From Henricia sp. BOLD:AAB3569 (lineage: Eukaryota > Echinodermata > Asteroidea > Spinulosida > Echinasteridae), in the NCBI GenBank assembly GCA_037783545.1, contig JBBELK010000068.1, forward strand, positions 2,232,001 through 2,296,000: a stretch of DNA of 64,000 bases. Reading direction: 5' to 3'. The notes under the pieces are model-generated. The model had not been told where the DNA came from and ran no database searches. It saw only the letters and a list, made by a program, of their open reading frames with translations. Every line of letters begins with the position of its first letter. The stretch's first letter is position 1. The position numbers and the translations under genes were made by a program. Below, one piece after another: positions 1-12,200 of this stretch.

Positions 1-1366
1 ACGGAAATTGTAATTAGGACTTGTTTATTGTAAAGAAAATAAACCATGAAACTTGAAAATGAAAAATTAGCAAAGTTGTTAAGATCTTTCTTGTGTCATG
101 TTTGTTCGTGGCCCGCTGCAGTTAAAAATTCCCCTTGTGGGACCTGTATTGTTGTATCGCTTCTTTACAAATTCGAACAACTGATATTCTCTATTCAAAC
201 TCGACTCTATTATACAGGGTGTCCAAGAAAACAAGCAACCGAGATTAAATTGCCAATTATACTCGGTAATTAACGAGATTATTTTATTTGGGGTGGGGGG
301 AAGAGAGTGCCACCATACATCTCCCTATCCTCTTTCATAAGACACAACAAAATCCAGAGTACCTTCCTAAATGACTGCGCATCATGGCTCAAAGCGATCC
401 TGTCAAAAATAGCTTTAGCGGTAGCCCAGGTTTATCGGCAAAGTTTAAAAAGCAACGAAAAAAACAAAATACCCTTCAATATGCCCCACAACTGCAACAC
501 AATTCTCCGTTTATGATTACTGTACTGGAGAATGCATGCCCCTTTGCTTTTAATCTGGAGCAACTGAAAGCTATAGTTATTCATGACGGCGTATAGCTTT
601 GAACCATAGGTGCTCTGTCATCCGACCGTGGATTTACTCTGAATTTCTTGGTGTCGTAAGAAAGAGAACAAGGTGATAAAGCGCATGCTAGTTGCTGTTT
701 TTCAAAATTCTGTGTAATTATTGAGTAATTAGCAATTTAATCCCAGTTAACCTTCCTTTTTTTTCAAGAATGATACTACGCAAAGATCAGTGCGCCGAGC
801 TCATTACATAAGTACAAAAACAATGTAATTACTAATGTGCAACTTAACCATGCATAATATGTTCTCAAGGAACAAAGATACTGCCTTATAAGGTGGCAGC
901 TATTCGATGCATGCTTGTTCTCCGAAGGAGAAAGGGAACAAGACAAACGCACCTGCGACATCATGTGTGTGATAAAAACCAACAGCTAGATACAGGCTAC
1001 AAGAATTTCAAATTGCCATCGAAAACGAGGGTCTCAGTGCTTTATTTTGTGATCAAAATTGCAAATGAAAAGGCACGTGACGTAATACAATGGATCATCA
1101 TCCAAGACGAGGATGTCAGCGCTATAATTTAAAATTTGTCAAGTCGGCTCAGTAGGGCTTTACCCTTGCACACAAAAAAGCTGGTGCACACGCATCTATA
1201 AATTCGTTTTTAACCATCGTTTTCTTACAAAAAGATATCTAGGGAGGAATCATTTTATTGCACAATTATTTCCATTTTGAGTTCTGTCAATGGTTGATAC
1301 AATTTTGGGACATCGCAAATCCTGTATATGCCTACGGGCTTTAAAGGACTTGTTCAGATTTTTTTC
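1..1366. other. Intergenic, no gene recognised
   Basis: Only short open frames without family resemblance are present here. The block is AT-rich and carries a short TACAGGGTGT string near 215, a motif often seen at mariner-type element ends, but no partner end was found. I see no exon, RNA gene or promoter that I can support. Confidence 0.5.
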
Positions 1367-1554
1367 CCAGAAAAAAAGGATTTCGCTCTAACGTATACAA
1401 TAACATAAAATGCATCCCCAAAATACTATCCATGGGAAGAAAACAGAAAACTTGCAATCTCCAATTTGGATGTGGAAGCAAAAAGCACTGCTTTATGTAA
1501 CCGGATAAATAAGTTTACAAAACATCTGTTTTTGTTGCGATATACTTGGCCCAA

Positions 1555-2405
1555 ATAAACTCCTCAAAAAAAGTTCGCAAAGTCAAGTTTGACTGACAAT
1601 TTCTCTCTTGTTACTAAACCATTTCCCTTGAATTTGATATCATTGGAAAGCCCTGTTATTCCTCTTTACGATGATGTGTCATTTGTTATGATTAAGCAAT
1701 TGGGGGATGTGCAGCACAGCTGAATACGGGGGCGGGTGTAAAGTGAAATGTCACAAAATGCATTGCTATTGTCAAAAAGTGCATTGACACATTCTCATCC
1801 TCCAAGCAAAAGGGGAATGCACTGCATGACAATAGCAGTGAATTTTGTGACATTTCACTTTCCACCCACCCCTGTATTCCGCTATACTGCACATCTCCCA
1901 ATTGATTAAAGGCACAGGCTCGTCAGCAATGTGCGCCCGCAAAATGTGTGCCACGCAATACGTAGTCTTTGTGAAAGACGGTCTAACGTTGCTTGGTTCG
2001 TGTGGACAGGGAACTAGTTTATGCGCCGTACGTGCGGTCGATATCGCACTGTGTGGACAGGGAACTAGTTTATGGGTGTTGTTACAGACAGAACCCAGAT
2101 AGCGCATAAACTAGTACCCTGTCCACACGGTGCAATGTCGACCGCGCACGGACACGAACCAAGCAACGTAAGACAGTCTTTCACAAAGACTACGCAATAC
2201 GCAGCTCCATAGCAAAGGCATGGAGCTAGCTGCGTGTTTCGAGCACGAATTTGGCGGGCGCGCATTGCTGACGAGCCTGTGCCTTTAATCATAACAAATG
2301 ACACATCACTGTAAAGAGGAATATGAATTCAAGGAAAATGATTTAGTAACAAGAGAGAAATCGTCAGCCAAACTTGACTTTCCGAACTTTTTTTGAGGAG
2401 TTTAT
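1555..2405. mobile_element. AACTCCTC-ended palindromic MITE (M1), copy 1
   Basis: The ends are inverted repeats: ATAAACTCCTC at the left and GAGGAGTTTAT at the right, with complementarity continuing inward for well over 100 bases. No coding capacity is visible. A second copy lies at 17301-17781, and the two copies carry the inner hairpin in opposite orientations. This copy is enlarged by a TTAA-flanked element at 1906-2288. A TA dinucleotide is present at both outer edges, compatible with a TA target. Confidence 0.7.
1906..2288. mobile_element. TTAA-flanked fold-back element, long form, nested in M1
   Basis: The ends read TTAAAGGCACAGGCTCGTCA and the inverse. The element is almost entirely self-complementary over about 375 bp. 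Four-base TTAA flanks are the known target preference of piggyBac elements, so a piggyBac-mobilised MITE is the inference. The second M1 copy lacks this insertion. Shorter relatives are at 12205-12322, 20705-20845 and 34789-34929. Confidence 0.7.
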
Positions 2406-2526
2406 GTGGATTGGAAGCGCGACATTTCAGAATGGTAGTGAGAAAAATATGACAAATGAAATGGTATCAAAATCTCAACACCCGTGGGAAAAATGAGGGG
2501 CATCAAAAATGTGATCTGGCACCTTT

Positions 2527-3094
2527 AAACCTAGGCAAATCCCCGGCGCGGGGCAACATGTTGCATGCAGCATTGTTCAATAATTGAATGGCCAAACGAC
2601 ATTCTTTAAAGTGTGTGCATTACATTTTCAGGCAATTTACCATTTAATTGACGACAGGAATGGGTCGTATTGACTTTAAAAGAGAAACGCCCCAGCGCGC
2701 TTAGTCATCTATTGATCGCCCCTTTAATACATTCACGTTATGCAACAGCGCACACGTACGTCTCTGCACAACACATGCACACACACGACACACACCTCAT
2801 TCACGCCGTGGTTTCGGATCATATCAGAGTTTGGTACAAATCAAAAGTGTCGGCCAAGACGATCGTTTTGTTGCATTTGCATCAGCATCTAACATTTTCC
2901 TGTTGGATTTTGGAAATAATTGACGTGGGGCAGGCTGTAAGCAACAATTTTACCAGGCTTCGAGTCTTGGATTCGGGAACATTCACGTTTCACCGAGACA
3001 CTTGGCCGGCGCGTACAGCGTGCATGCTACACAACGTGTACCGGGAAAGAAACTGAATTCGCCCGGGAGGCATCGACAGTCGGTCACGGTCATC
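2527..3094 (+). other. 5' flank and probable 5' UTR of the ADAM-FAM171-like gene
   Basis: This is the non-repetitive stretch just before the first coding exon. The frame of that exon stays open upstream to an earlier ATG at 3002, so the 5' UTR/start boundary is not fixed by sequence alone. No convincing TATA box was seen. Confidence 0.35.
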
Positions 3095-3218
3095 ATGGAG
3101 ACTCGGAACCCGTTGCTACTGAGTCTGAAGCGTAGTTTGGTGGCGTACATCGCTGCTATGTTGGTTTCGTCTTGTTTATTGTGGAGAAGATGTCATGTTG
3201 GTGCGTCCACACTTGAAG
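3095..3218 (+). CDS. ADAM-FAM171-like gene, exon 1: signal peptide
   Basis: Encodes residues 1-41. After a short polar start with Arg and Lys, a hydrophobic run (residues about 14-30, [17 protein letters not shown]) forms the leader core. The donor is AAG|GTAATT and the exon ends in phase 1. Confidence 0.7.
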
Positions 3219-6200
3219 GTAATTTAATTTAAGTCATATTCATGATCTTTCGGAAATATTTCAAGGGTGTTTTGTTTTGTTTTGTTTTTTCCCGAGATGT
3301 TGAAAGTTGACCATTTTAAAACCTAACCCGTGCTGTACAAAGTATAAAATGGCTGAAAATATGTTTGGTATTTTTTTTTCAGATTGAACACCGATTTTGG
3401 TAAATTTATATTGGAATTGATAGCTTAAATTCAATTCCAAGATATACTTCCCACTTGCACTTTTGTCACAAATGTTGCTTTTCTGTAGAAAAAAAAAACA
3501 CATTTTCTCCTTCAAAAATTGCATTATGTTGTCGTGCTTACACACGGACCGCTCGTGCCTTAATTTTGTGCATTAATACTTTATGCAGTAATTTTATCAT
3601 TTATTTATCTCAGAAATGCAACAAGTAGCCTACCTTAGAATTGAATAAGCTATCATTTCCAATATACCTTTACTTAAATCCATGTTCAGTCTGAACAAAA
3701 AAAATACCATACCCGGTATGTTGTCTACTAATGTATTAAAATCGTGGTCGAGTTTATTTATTTCTTTAAAATGATTCATAAAGAATCGTAGCTATTAAGG
3801 GTACCTTTGCCCTATTAAACTTTATCATGTGGTTATTTGTAATACATATGTATGATAAAGTTAGGGCTAAGGTAACCTTAGCTAAAAGCATCGGTATATA
3901 AGTGCAGATGGAATGAAAAAAAACAAAATTTAGGAACGAGAAAAATTTAAGATTTGTACTAATGTTCTTTCGTTTCAGTTAAACCAAGTTTTGTGAGGAA
4001 ACACTTTTAAAATTGTTAGCCCATCTCATATGTTTTTGTACACAAGGCCGGTGTAAAGCCATGATCAACTATACTCGATTCTTTCCAGTATGCTTTCCAT
4101 TTCAGTTTCAAAGTGACAAATCGGCAATATTTGATTTTAAACGTGGGACCATAGAGCAAGGAAAAATTGACGCAAAAAGCATTATGCGTAAAACACTTAA
4201 CATTCCAGAGTGAAATTTGTGGGTGCACATTAAAATTTAAATTATAAAATTATCAAGTTTTTCTTAGTAAAATAACTAAAAACCTCAACTTTTTACCACT
4301 AAATGTGGGTGTTTCCCTCAGGTTTGCACTTACTGATGAAGGCAATGGTCATCTTCTAAATTCAAGATCACCACTTGAAATCTAACCCCGCACCATCTTT
4401 TTGTTGTTTTGGGCACTCATAATTAGTCAGCAGCAATTTCACAGAACTAACACGAATCATATGAACCTTTTTTTGAAAAAGAATATTATTACATTCCATA
4501 ACAGATAGCAACACATCGACCTTGTCAAGTGGCTTGAATTGTTGGTGCCACATTCTTTGTGACCCAGTACACAGCAATGCATGAAGTCTACCTAGTTACA
4601 ATTAATACAGTGTGACGTTTGTCTGGAAATAATACGAATAATAATAAGACCGGTGAACCAGAAAGAAAATAAATAATGCATCTACTGTAATGCATTTTCC
4701 TCATTTTGTCACCTAATGCATAACATAATTTATAATTCCTTTTCTGGGTTGACTGTTTGTGGATCCAGTGAATAGACATGAAAGGAATTCAACAGTGCCC
4801 TGAAGGACATTACACATGCAGTTTTTGTATGGGATTACCTTTTGGTGTTGAAAGCAAAATTCAGTATAATACTGGGTGGAACAGTGTGGATAACACAAAG
4901 GCCCATTGTATCATTTGCAATGACCCAATTTTGTTTTTCATGAGTTGACAAGAAAAACCTTACTCAAAGTGTTGATAGAAATGGTAACAAACACCACATG
5001 AATTTATTTCCGTTCAAAATGGTATTTCATGTTGGAAATTGACAACCGAAGGTAGTTTGTTTTTTTAAAAGGGATTTTTTACCATTCACTTGTACACAAA
5101 ATCCATATCGATTTTCAAGGTTTTCTGAAGCACTGATGCATCTATGTAGCTAAAATCTCTTTAGGCTGGTTTACCAACATTCTTCCTTAGATATGTTACA
5201 CCCGTTTCAAACATGCGCACCAGAGTCGCGCCGAACTAATTGTATTAAGATCGAGTTGCTCCAATTAAAATTTGGTTTCAGACGGGCGTTCTTAATGCGA
5301 GACGTGTGCACACTGAAGATCGACGTTTGAAACCAAGTCGCTCTTCAGTCGTTCTGACCGACTGGAACAGTCGATCTTTCGACTTCTGGCGAACCATGTC
5401 GATCCAAATTGGTTCATACCGTACGTCAAACTTAATTCAAATGTCTGGGATAATTTAGTTCGGCGCGACTCTGGTGCGCGAGTATGAAACGGGTGTTTGA
5501 AATAAGAGTGTATCTTGCGAATGATACTGGCCTTTAATAGTAATACTGGTATTGAGTTGCATTTGAAAGAGGCCTAGAAAAAGTGATCATAGGTTCAACT
5601 GTTCACAATACTTTATACATGAATGAACACAGTAGCCTACTTAACATCAATAGACGACTGAAGTGAAAACGTCACCTTTTGTGTGTTGCCATGGTTTTTG
5701 GGTCTACACTAAAACCAGTGAACTGTTTCCCTGCGCTATACCAACGGACGTTTCAGATTACCAGCGAATGTTTAGACCCAAAAACCATGGCAACCGACGT
5801 CACGCTTTAGTAGTCTATTGACAAAGCACTATGAATGAAAATGGTGATGGCTGCCTGCCGTTGGTTAATTATGTGAAGACATGCTGCAGGTCTGGCAAAG
5901 ATATGCCAAATGGTGTATGTGGTGTAAATGTAGTCTCGTACTCCGACCTGCTGGGGATGCTCGCCCATCGGCTCTGGGGAATCACGATGAGAGCTCATCG
6001 CTGATTGGTTAAGGCCCGCACCGAATTTCGGTGCGGGACCCCTGAGAAGCTTAATTTTGGCTCATTTATCATACGCACCACGGGTAAAGCTCAGAAGGCT
6101 GCACACAAATCACTACCATAACACACCCCAAATGGTCTTTACAAGAAACATGACGCATATCTTCTTCGCCCACATTACATTACAGGTTCATATTTAGTAA

Positions 6201-9200
6201 CTGGCACATCTTTATGACGTCGTCCCTCGTCAAACACTAAGAATTTCCTCCCAATCTCGGTCAAATGCAATCGCAACAGTTACCGCATAGCATTTGAAAC
6301 ACTGACGGAGTCTAGTAGCTGTATTGTATATAGCGCCATTCCGCATCATATCGCAAGTCCTTTTGGCACCAGACTACTACCAAGGCTTGTTCTTTTGCTA
6401 TGGCAGCACGCTGACTTGATCGCATGACCATTAGCAGTGCACGTATTATCAAAGACAGTTCACTAATGGGTAATGACGTTCAACCTATCAGTGATGAGCT
6501 TTCACCGTGATTCCGCAGACCTGATGGGCGAGCATCCCCAGCAGGTCGGGGTACGAGACGAGTGTAAATGCAACAATGTTCAGTTTTGTGGTTGCATTAA
6601 AAATGCCAGGTTTGTACCTATACCAGTTCAAGTGTAAATGCAGCGTTAATGTCAAGGCCTGGTTAAGTATGGTCTTAGATTGTGGCCTGGGGAGCTAAAT
6701 GTTTAATCAGATTTTTCCAGAATAGGATTTCATTCTAACCTAACAATCATATAAAATACCTCCCAAAAATACTATCCATGGGAAGAAAACAGGAAATTTG
6801 CAAACTCCCATTTGGATGTGGAAGCAAAAAGGTTGGTGTGATCACTGCACTGTTTTATGGAACGGATAAATTAGTTTTCAAAACATCAGTGTTTTGGGTT
6901 TTTTTTTTGACGATATTGAAAATATACAGATAGTAATGAGAAAAATATGACAAATGATATGGTATAGTCCTACATCAAAATCTCAACACCCATGGGAAAA
7001 ACGGGTGGCTCAAAAATGTGATCTGGACACGCTAGAGTGATTATAAGCTGTTTGTAAAAACAAGATCCAAAAATAGGAAGCGAATATCTCTCAAGACACT
7101 TGATGTTTATAGATAGTGAATTTATCTTGTTTTCTTTTCTTCAGATGTGCAATTGCACGTAGAAAAGGACGATGCCGCTGAAAAATTCTTATCCAGTCTG
7201 AACCGTTATGAACTTGTCTACCCAAGCTTTTTACATGACGGTGATTTTACGAGACGAAGAACAGAAACATTACAAAGGGTAAGGACATCGCTAAGGTTTG
7301 ACATCATTATTACAAATTAAGATGTCTGCTTCTGGCCACACGTGGACGTTATGTAGTCCGACTGCATCTGATGCTCACATGCTCTCTGAAACGAATCTGA
7401 CATAAACAAGTCGCCTGTAAGCGTCCAACTCAAGGACTGACCGTCTAATTTGAGGACCATATACGGTCAGTCCATGAGTCTGATGCTCACAGGCGACTTG
7501 TTAATGTCAGATTCGTTTTAGAGAGCCTGTGAGCGTCAGAGGCAGTCGGACTAGGCATTATAGTGCCTGCATGTCCAATTCGGGCATTTGACAATACAGG
7601 CGCCACCAAGAGTTTGAAGCGGAAAGGCTACAATCGGAGTGCGCGCTCATACCCACACATCATGCATGGGACAAAATTGACATGAGCATTGCTTAAAGAT
7701 AGTATACATGATTGGTAAACTGTTACAAATAGTTTTATCCCCCTGTGTGATTGAAGATATATCTTCAATCACACAGGGGGATAAAACTATTCTACATATA
7801 TGCATGATTAAAACCAACCTGAGCAAAAACCAGCTCCGTACTTCATCTAACCTTTGAGAAAACAGTAAAAAAAGGTTTGCAGTCATTTCGCCCCAAAACC
7901 ATTTCGCCCTGAACCACGGCCTGTGCACGAAGTTGAGACAAAATTGTGACATTTTTGTCTGTCCACCGTTACATACGTATATATGGAAAATTTGTACACA
8001 AGCTTTTCCGAAATGTATGTTGTGGCAGCATTTTCTTACTTTTGGTGCAAAAGTTATCTCCTGGGAACAGTACATAAACTGAAGATATCTGAAAGGAATT
8101 ATTGACCAATTCTACAAATAGGCCCATTAGTGTGGAAAGACCCACCTGGAATTTGAGGCCAAATTGCCGACCTCAAACTTTTCATTGCCAATTTTCAAGT
8201 TGATAAATTTAAAATGAGCACTATTTGCAATAATTTCCAGCGAACGTAACAATTTCTACACTTGTACATGAACATGGTTTTATACTGTTAATAGTGAGTT
8301 TCAAACATTGCAAAACAACACGCAAATGCATAAACTGAAATGTAAAAAGAAAAATATATTTTCGCACCATTTATTTTGTTTGGCCTTATTTTGTGTAAGT
8401 TAGTCCTACCATTTTTTTTAATGGAGTTCTACAATTTAAGGGGATTGAGAACACCATTGCTTGCATTTCGAAAGGGCAAAACACATTATTAAAATTTTAA
8501 AATAAAATTTAAATAATGTGAAATTCAAATTTGTTTGTTTGATCTTCTTTGTTTTAAATGCATTAATCTACTTTTATGTCTATTTTAGGGGAATGGTCCT
8601 GTTTATATGACATTAAAAGGAACCGACACGACTTTAAACTTGGAGTTATTTCTAAACAGGTAATGAAAATATAGTCATTTACCTATATACCGGTAGATCT
8701 AAATTCAATAGCAGAAACCAAATAGGCCTATGCCCTGAAAAAAAATAATGCGTCATGGTTTTTATCTGACACACCAGAGAGATGCTCTACATGCGCGTAC
8801 CAGCAGCCGATTTCACGAATCCTTACGCACTACGTAAGCCCGCTTGCGCAACCTTTTATTGCGTAAGCTGTAAAACATTCCTGTGAAATTACATGCAAGC
8901 CTATGGGGATTAATTTTTCGTGAAATCGGCTGCAGATGAGCTACAGTATGAAGCACAGTGGTATACCCCCTTAAGAATCCAATTTTTTAAGACAGATTTA
9001 TGTTTGGGAAACTTTTAAAGAATAATGTTGATAAATTGCCTTCAAATTTCAGCCACTTATATTTCAGTAATACTTCAGATAACCTGAGAAATCCATGCAT
9101 GGTTTTTGTGTTTAATGAATGGTTAAAAAAAATTGTCTTTTTAAGGGCATTGCAACACGGCAAAAGCATAGGGCACCGATGGCAATAGAGCTTCTGCACC

Positions 9201-12200
9201 GGCGGCCATGATAGGGGGCAGGTTTTCTTATTTAAATGTATATAACAATAGAACCACAAAGCACCTACTCATGCATGACACATGATGACAATGTGACTGC
9301 CCCTTGTCATGGCCGCCATGCAAAGTCTATTGGCCATGGTGCCGTGGGTTATTTCAAAGCCTGAAAAATCATATGGTGTTTCTTACCATTACTATGGACA
9401 CATTTAGTCAGGTTTTTCTCGTCCACTTATAAAACAAAATCTTAGGTCACTGCAAATGCTTGGATTTGCACCAGTACGTCATCAGATGTGCATAAACATT
9501 TCAATGACAGTGCATTTTTGAATGAAATCTTCTTTCACTGCCAGTGTCATGCATCTCCAGAAAGTGATTTATAAATTGCAATTGGGTGTTAAAATAACTA
9601 ATATTTGTGGAACTTTCCCTCTGTCTAACATTGTGACAGATATGACGCATGCACAGAACTCTGTCAGTGTCAATACACCCACCCCATGTACTGGTATGTG
9701 CACCTCACAATGGGTGTTTTTTGTTAAACTGGTCATGCGTATGTAATCGGTTGCAATACATACTCACCACATTGCATTACTCACTGTCATTGTCATTTCA
9801 CGGCTGGCCTATTAATTACCGTGGTAGCCATGGTAACACACACACACACTGGCATTGGTATGCTTGCCACTTGCAGTTAGGAATGGGTATTGGTGCACGT
9901 GTTTAATCACCTTTTTATTGGCCACTGATTTACAATGTGTGTGCTATTTTTGTACTTGACATTGAAGAACAGTGCATAGTTCCGAGATTGCCCAATTAAC
10001 CCCGCCCCCTTGGATATTGTTGCTATGCCTCACACGCTATCGTCAAAATGTCCACACACACTGCATGCACAAACCAATGGGACTTTCAACGGAAAGCACA
10101 GATTATTCATGTTTCACAGGTATTCATGTTTCAGGGTCGACAGTTACCGTAGCACGCACTTAGCAAAAGGCCAGTAATACAGAGATGTCATATATTCATA
10201 ACGGTTCGCTTTCTTACCTTTGAACGGCGAATTGCCCGGCCTTGAAACCAAAAATTCACCCCGAACACCACATACAACATATGGGCAGAAAATCGCGTGA
10301 TGTTGGCTTGTGAGGCAATGCACTTTTACCTATGTGGGCGCTGTCTGCTAGCCCTGTTGTGATTGGCCGGCGGGTTCGGTTGATTGACAGGTCGGAACTA
10401 TGCGTTGGTTTAGACACTAGACTCTTTGCATGAGCGGCCATGAAAGTCGCACCGTCTCCATGTGTCATGCATGAGTATAGGCACTTTGCGGATCTACATG
10501 TGTATTGTCACAGCATCAGGGGCTAACTTCATGGTGCTGTGTTTAGCACAAAAATTTGCTCAGCACAAAATTTCTTAACTTTATATTGCAAAATGGGTTG
10601 CTAGCCAAAAACATATGAAATGCACATGTATTTACTGATATTCTGCTACTCTTTCTAATAACACAATGGTAACCTATTTTACAAAGCAAACAAATTCTGT
10701 GCTAAGCAAATTTTAGTGTTAAACGGCACCATGAAATTGGCCCCAGTTAATGATCACCTGTCCCTTGTCATGGCTGTCAGTGCAAATGTTGCATTTCATG
10801 CAACTACCGGTAAATGTGCAGATATTAGTGAGGTTTCAGTGTGCACGGTTAGTGGTTACGACTACGATTAGCCAAACCTCAAAATCGTTACCTTTCGCTG
10901 TCCGTTTCTCACTAAGGTGTAGAGGCGTTGCTATCAGTGTAAACAACAAAACAACACTTAGGATATTTGTGTAAACGCCACAAGTACGCACAAATCGATG
11001 ACGTAAAATTCACTTATAGTCGTCGTTTTGCCTAACCGTATGCGACCGAAACCTCCCTATTCACGCCATGAAGTGACACTCATACCGTTATGTATGTATG
11101 TGCAAAATAACCATTTCATCTCATTTGCATGTCATTTGCATATTCATCTTTTTGCTTATATTAGGGATCTAACCAGAGCGAGTGTCAAGTTAAAACATTT
11201 TTCAAAGGATGGAATAGTCGAGGATGTAAAGGTAATTTGAAGAAGATTGCATTTTTTTTAGTGTGTGCATATATCACAGCACTTCATTAAAAACTAGAAT
11301 GGAAATGGAGGCGGATCGCGCATAACCGCGCTTTCCATTTGCATAATTTTGGGCACCTCATTTGCATGGTTTTGGGCACTTCCCCATTGAATTACACGTA
11401 CAACCTCCCGCATATTCCCAATATCTCAATGTTTGTGACAATCGCGCGTGTTATGTTTGAACACAAAACGCGCTACACGCACACGCGTTCCAAACCGCCT
11501 GAAACCGGTTACGGTGATGTGCCATTCAATAACTTATTTAGCTTTTAATAGATACCTGTAGTACATATGCAGTAAACTCTCGTTCCAGTATATTCTTTGT
11601 ACTTGTAGGATTGAACTGCACGTAATATGGGCCTTACTGTACATATGGGTCATTCTATAAATTTGGGGTCCACTTTTTCTGTCCCCGTTACATCTGACAT
11701 CTTGTAAAATGTTGTATTTTGTAAATTCAGGACATATTCTTTAAATGCCTTCTATTTCAAAGAGTGATTACATAAAATACAATTCATAAAAATATGGTTT
11801 GAAGGCATTTTTAATGATACTTGTATGGCAAATAGCAGTATGTCAGGTGTAACGGGGACAGAAAAATGTCACACGTTGGACCCCAAATTTATAGAATGAC
11901 CCATATCTGTAGAGCATTATATCCAAGCTTCGTAACGTTTCAAGTTGATTTTTTAAAATATGATTATCCTCAAGAGCAGTTATGAAATCCAAATTTGTTC
12001 TGTACATGTAGCAGGTTATTTTTTGATTTTCACATGTGCAGACACCAAGATGTCACTACCAGGGTGTGGTCACGGGTGTGGCCGAGTCAAGTGTTAGTCT
12101 TAGTACCTGCAATGGCATACAGTAAGTAATGTTCATATAGTTTTTAACCTGGAATATTTATTTTTTAAAAATTAAAATTAAAAATGGCGTTATCCCGTGT

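Larger units (their letters stand above)
1367..2526 (+). repeat. Dispersed repeat R1, copy 1, split by a nested element
   Basis: R1 is a roughly 310-bp dispersed repeat recognised by the core CTATCCATGGGAAGAAAACA and by an end close to GATCTGGACACGCTCCTTTA. This copy runs 1367-1554 and resumes at 2406-2526. The gap is exactly filled by the AACTCCTC-ended element, so R1 was here first. Other copies lie at 6711-7034, 22556-22857 and 54526-54864, a partial at 13310-13462, and an inverted partial at 21986-22140. Confidence 0.7.
3219..7144 (+). other. Intron 1 of the ADAM-FAM171-like gene
   Basis: Holds repeats only: an R2 copy (4930-5190), the 5197-5497 fold-back, a 170-bp element at 5650-5819, the 5931-6560 fold-back and an R1 copy (6711-7034). 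The stretch 3219-4900 is AT-rich with short frames and nothing recognisable. Confidence 0.6.
8660..11164 (+). other. Intron 3 of the ADAM-FAM171-like gene
   Basis: Contains an R2 fragment (9001-9470), a fold-back around 9190-9330 with GGCGGCCATG/CATGGCCGCC ends, the R5 element (9972-10412) and the first GGGGCCAATTTCATGG-type element (10518-10745). No exon found. Confidence 0.55.

Noticed and set aside
7647..8075. 142-codon minus-strand frame
   Set aside because: Spans the junction of two dispersed repeats (R3 and R4); sibling copies do not preserve it.
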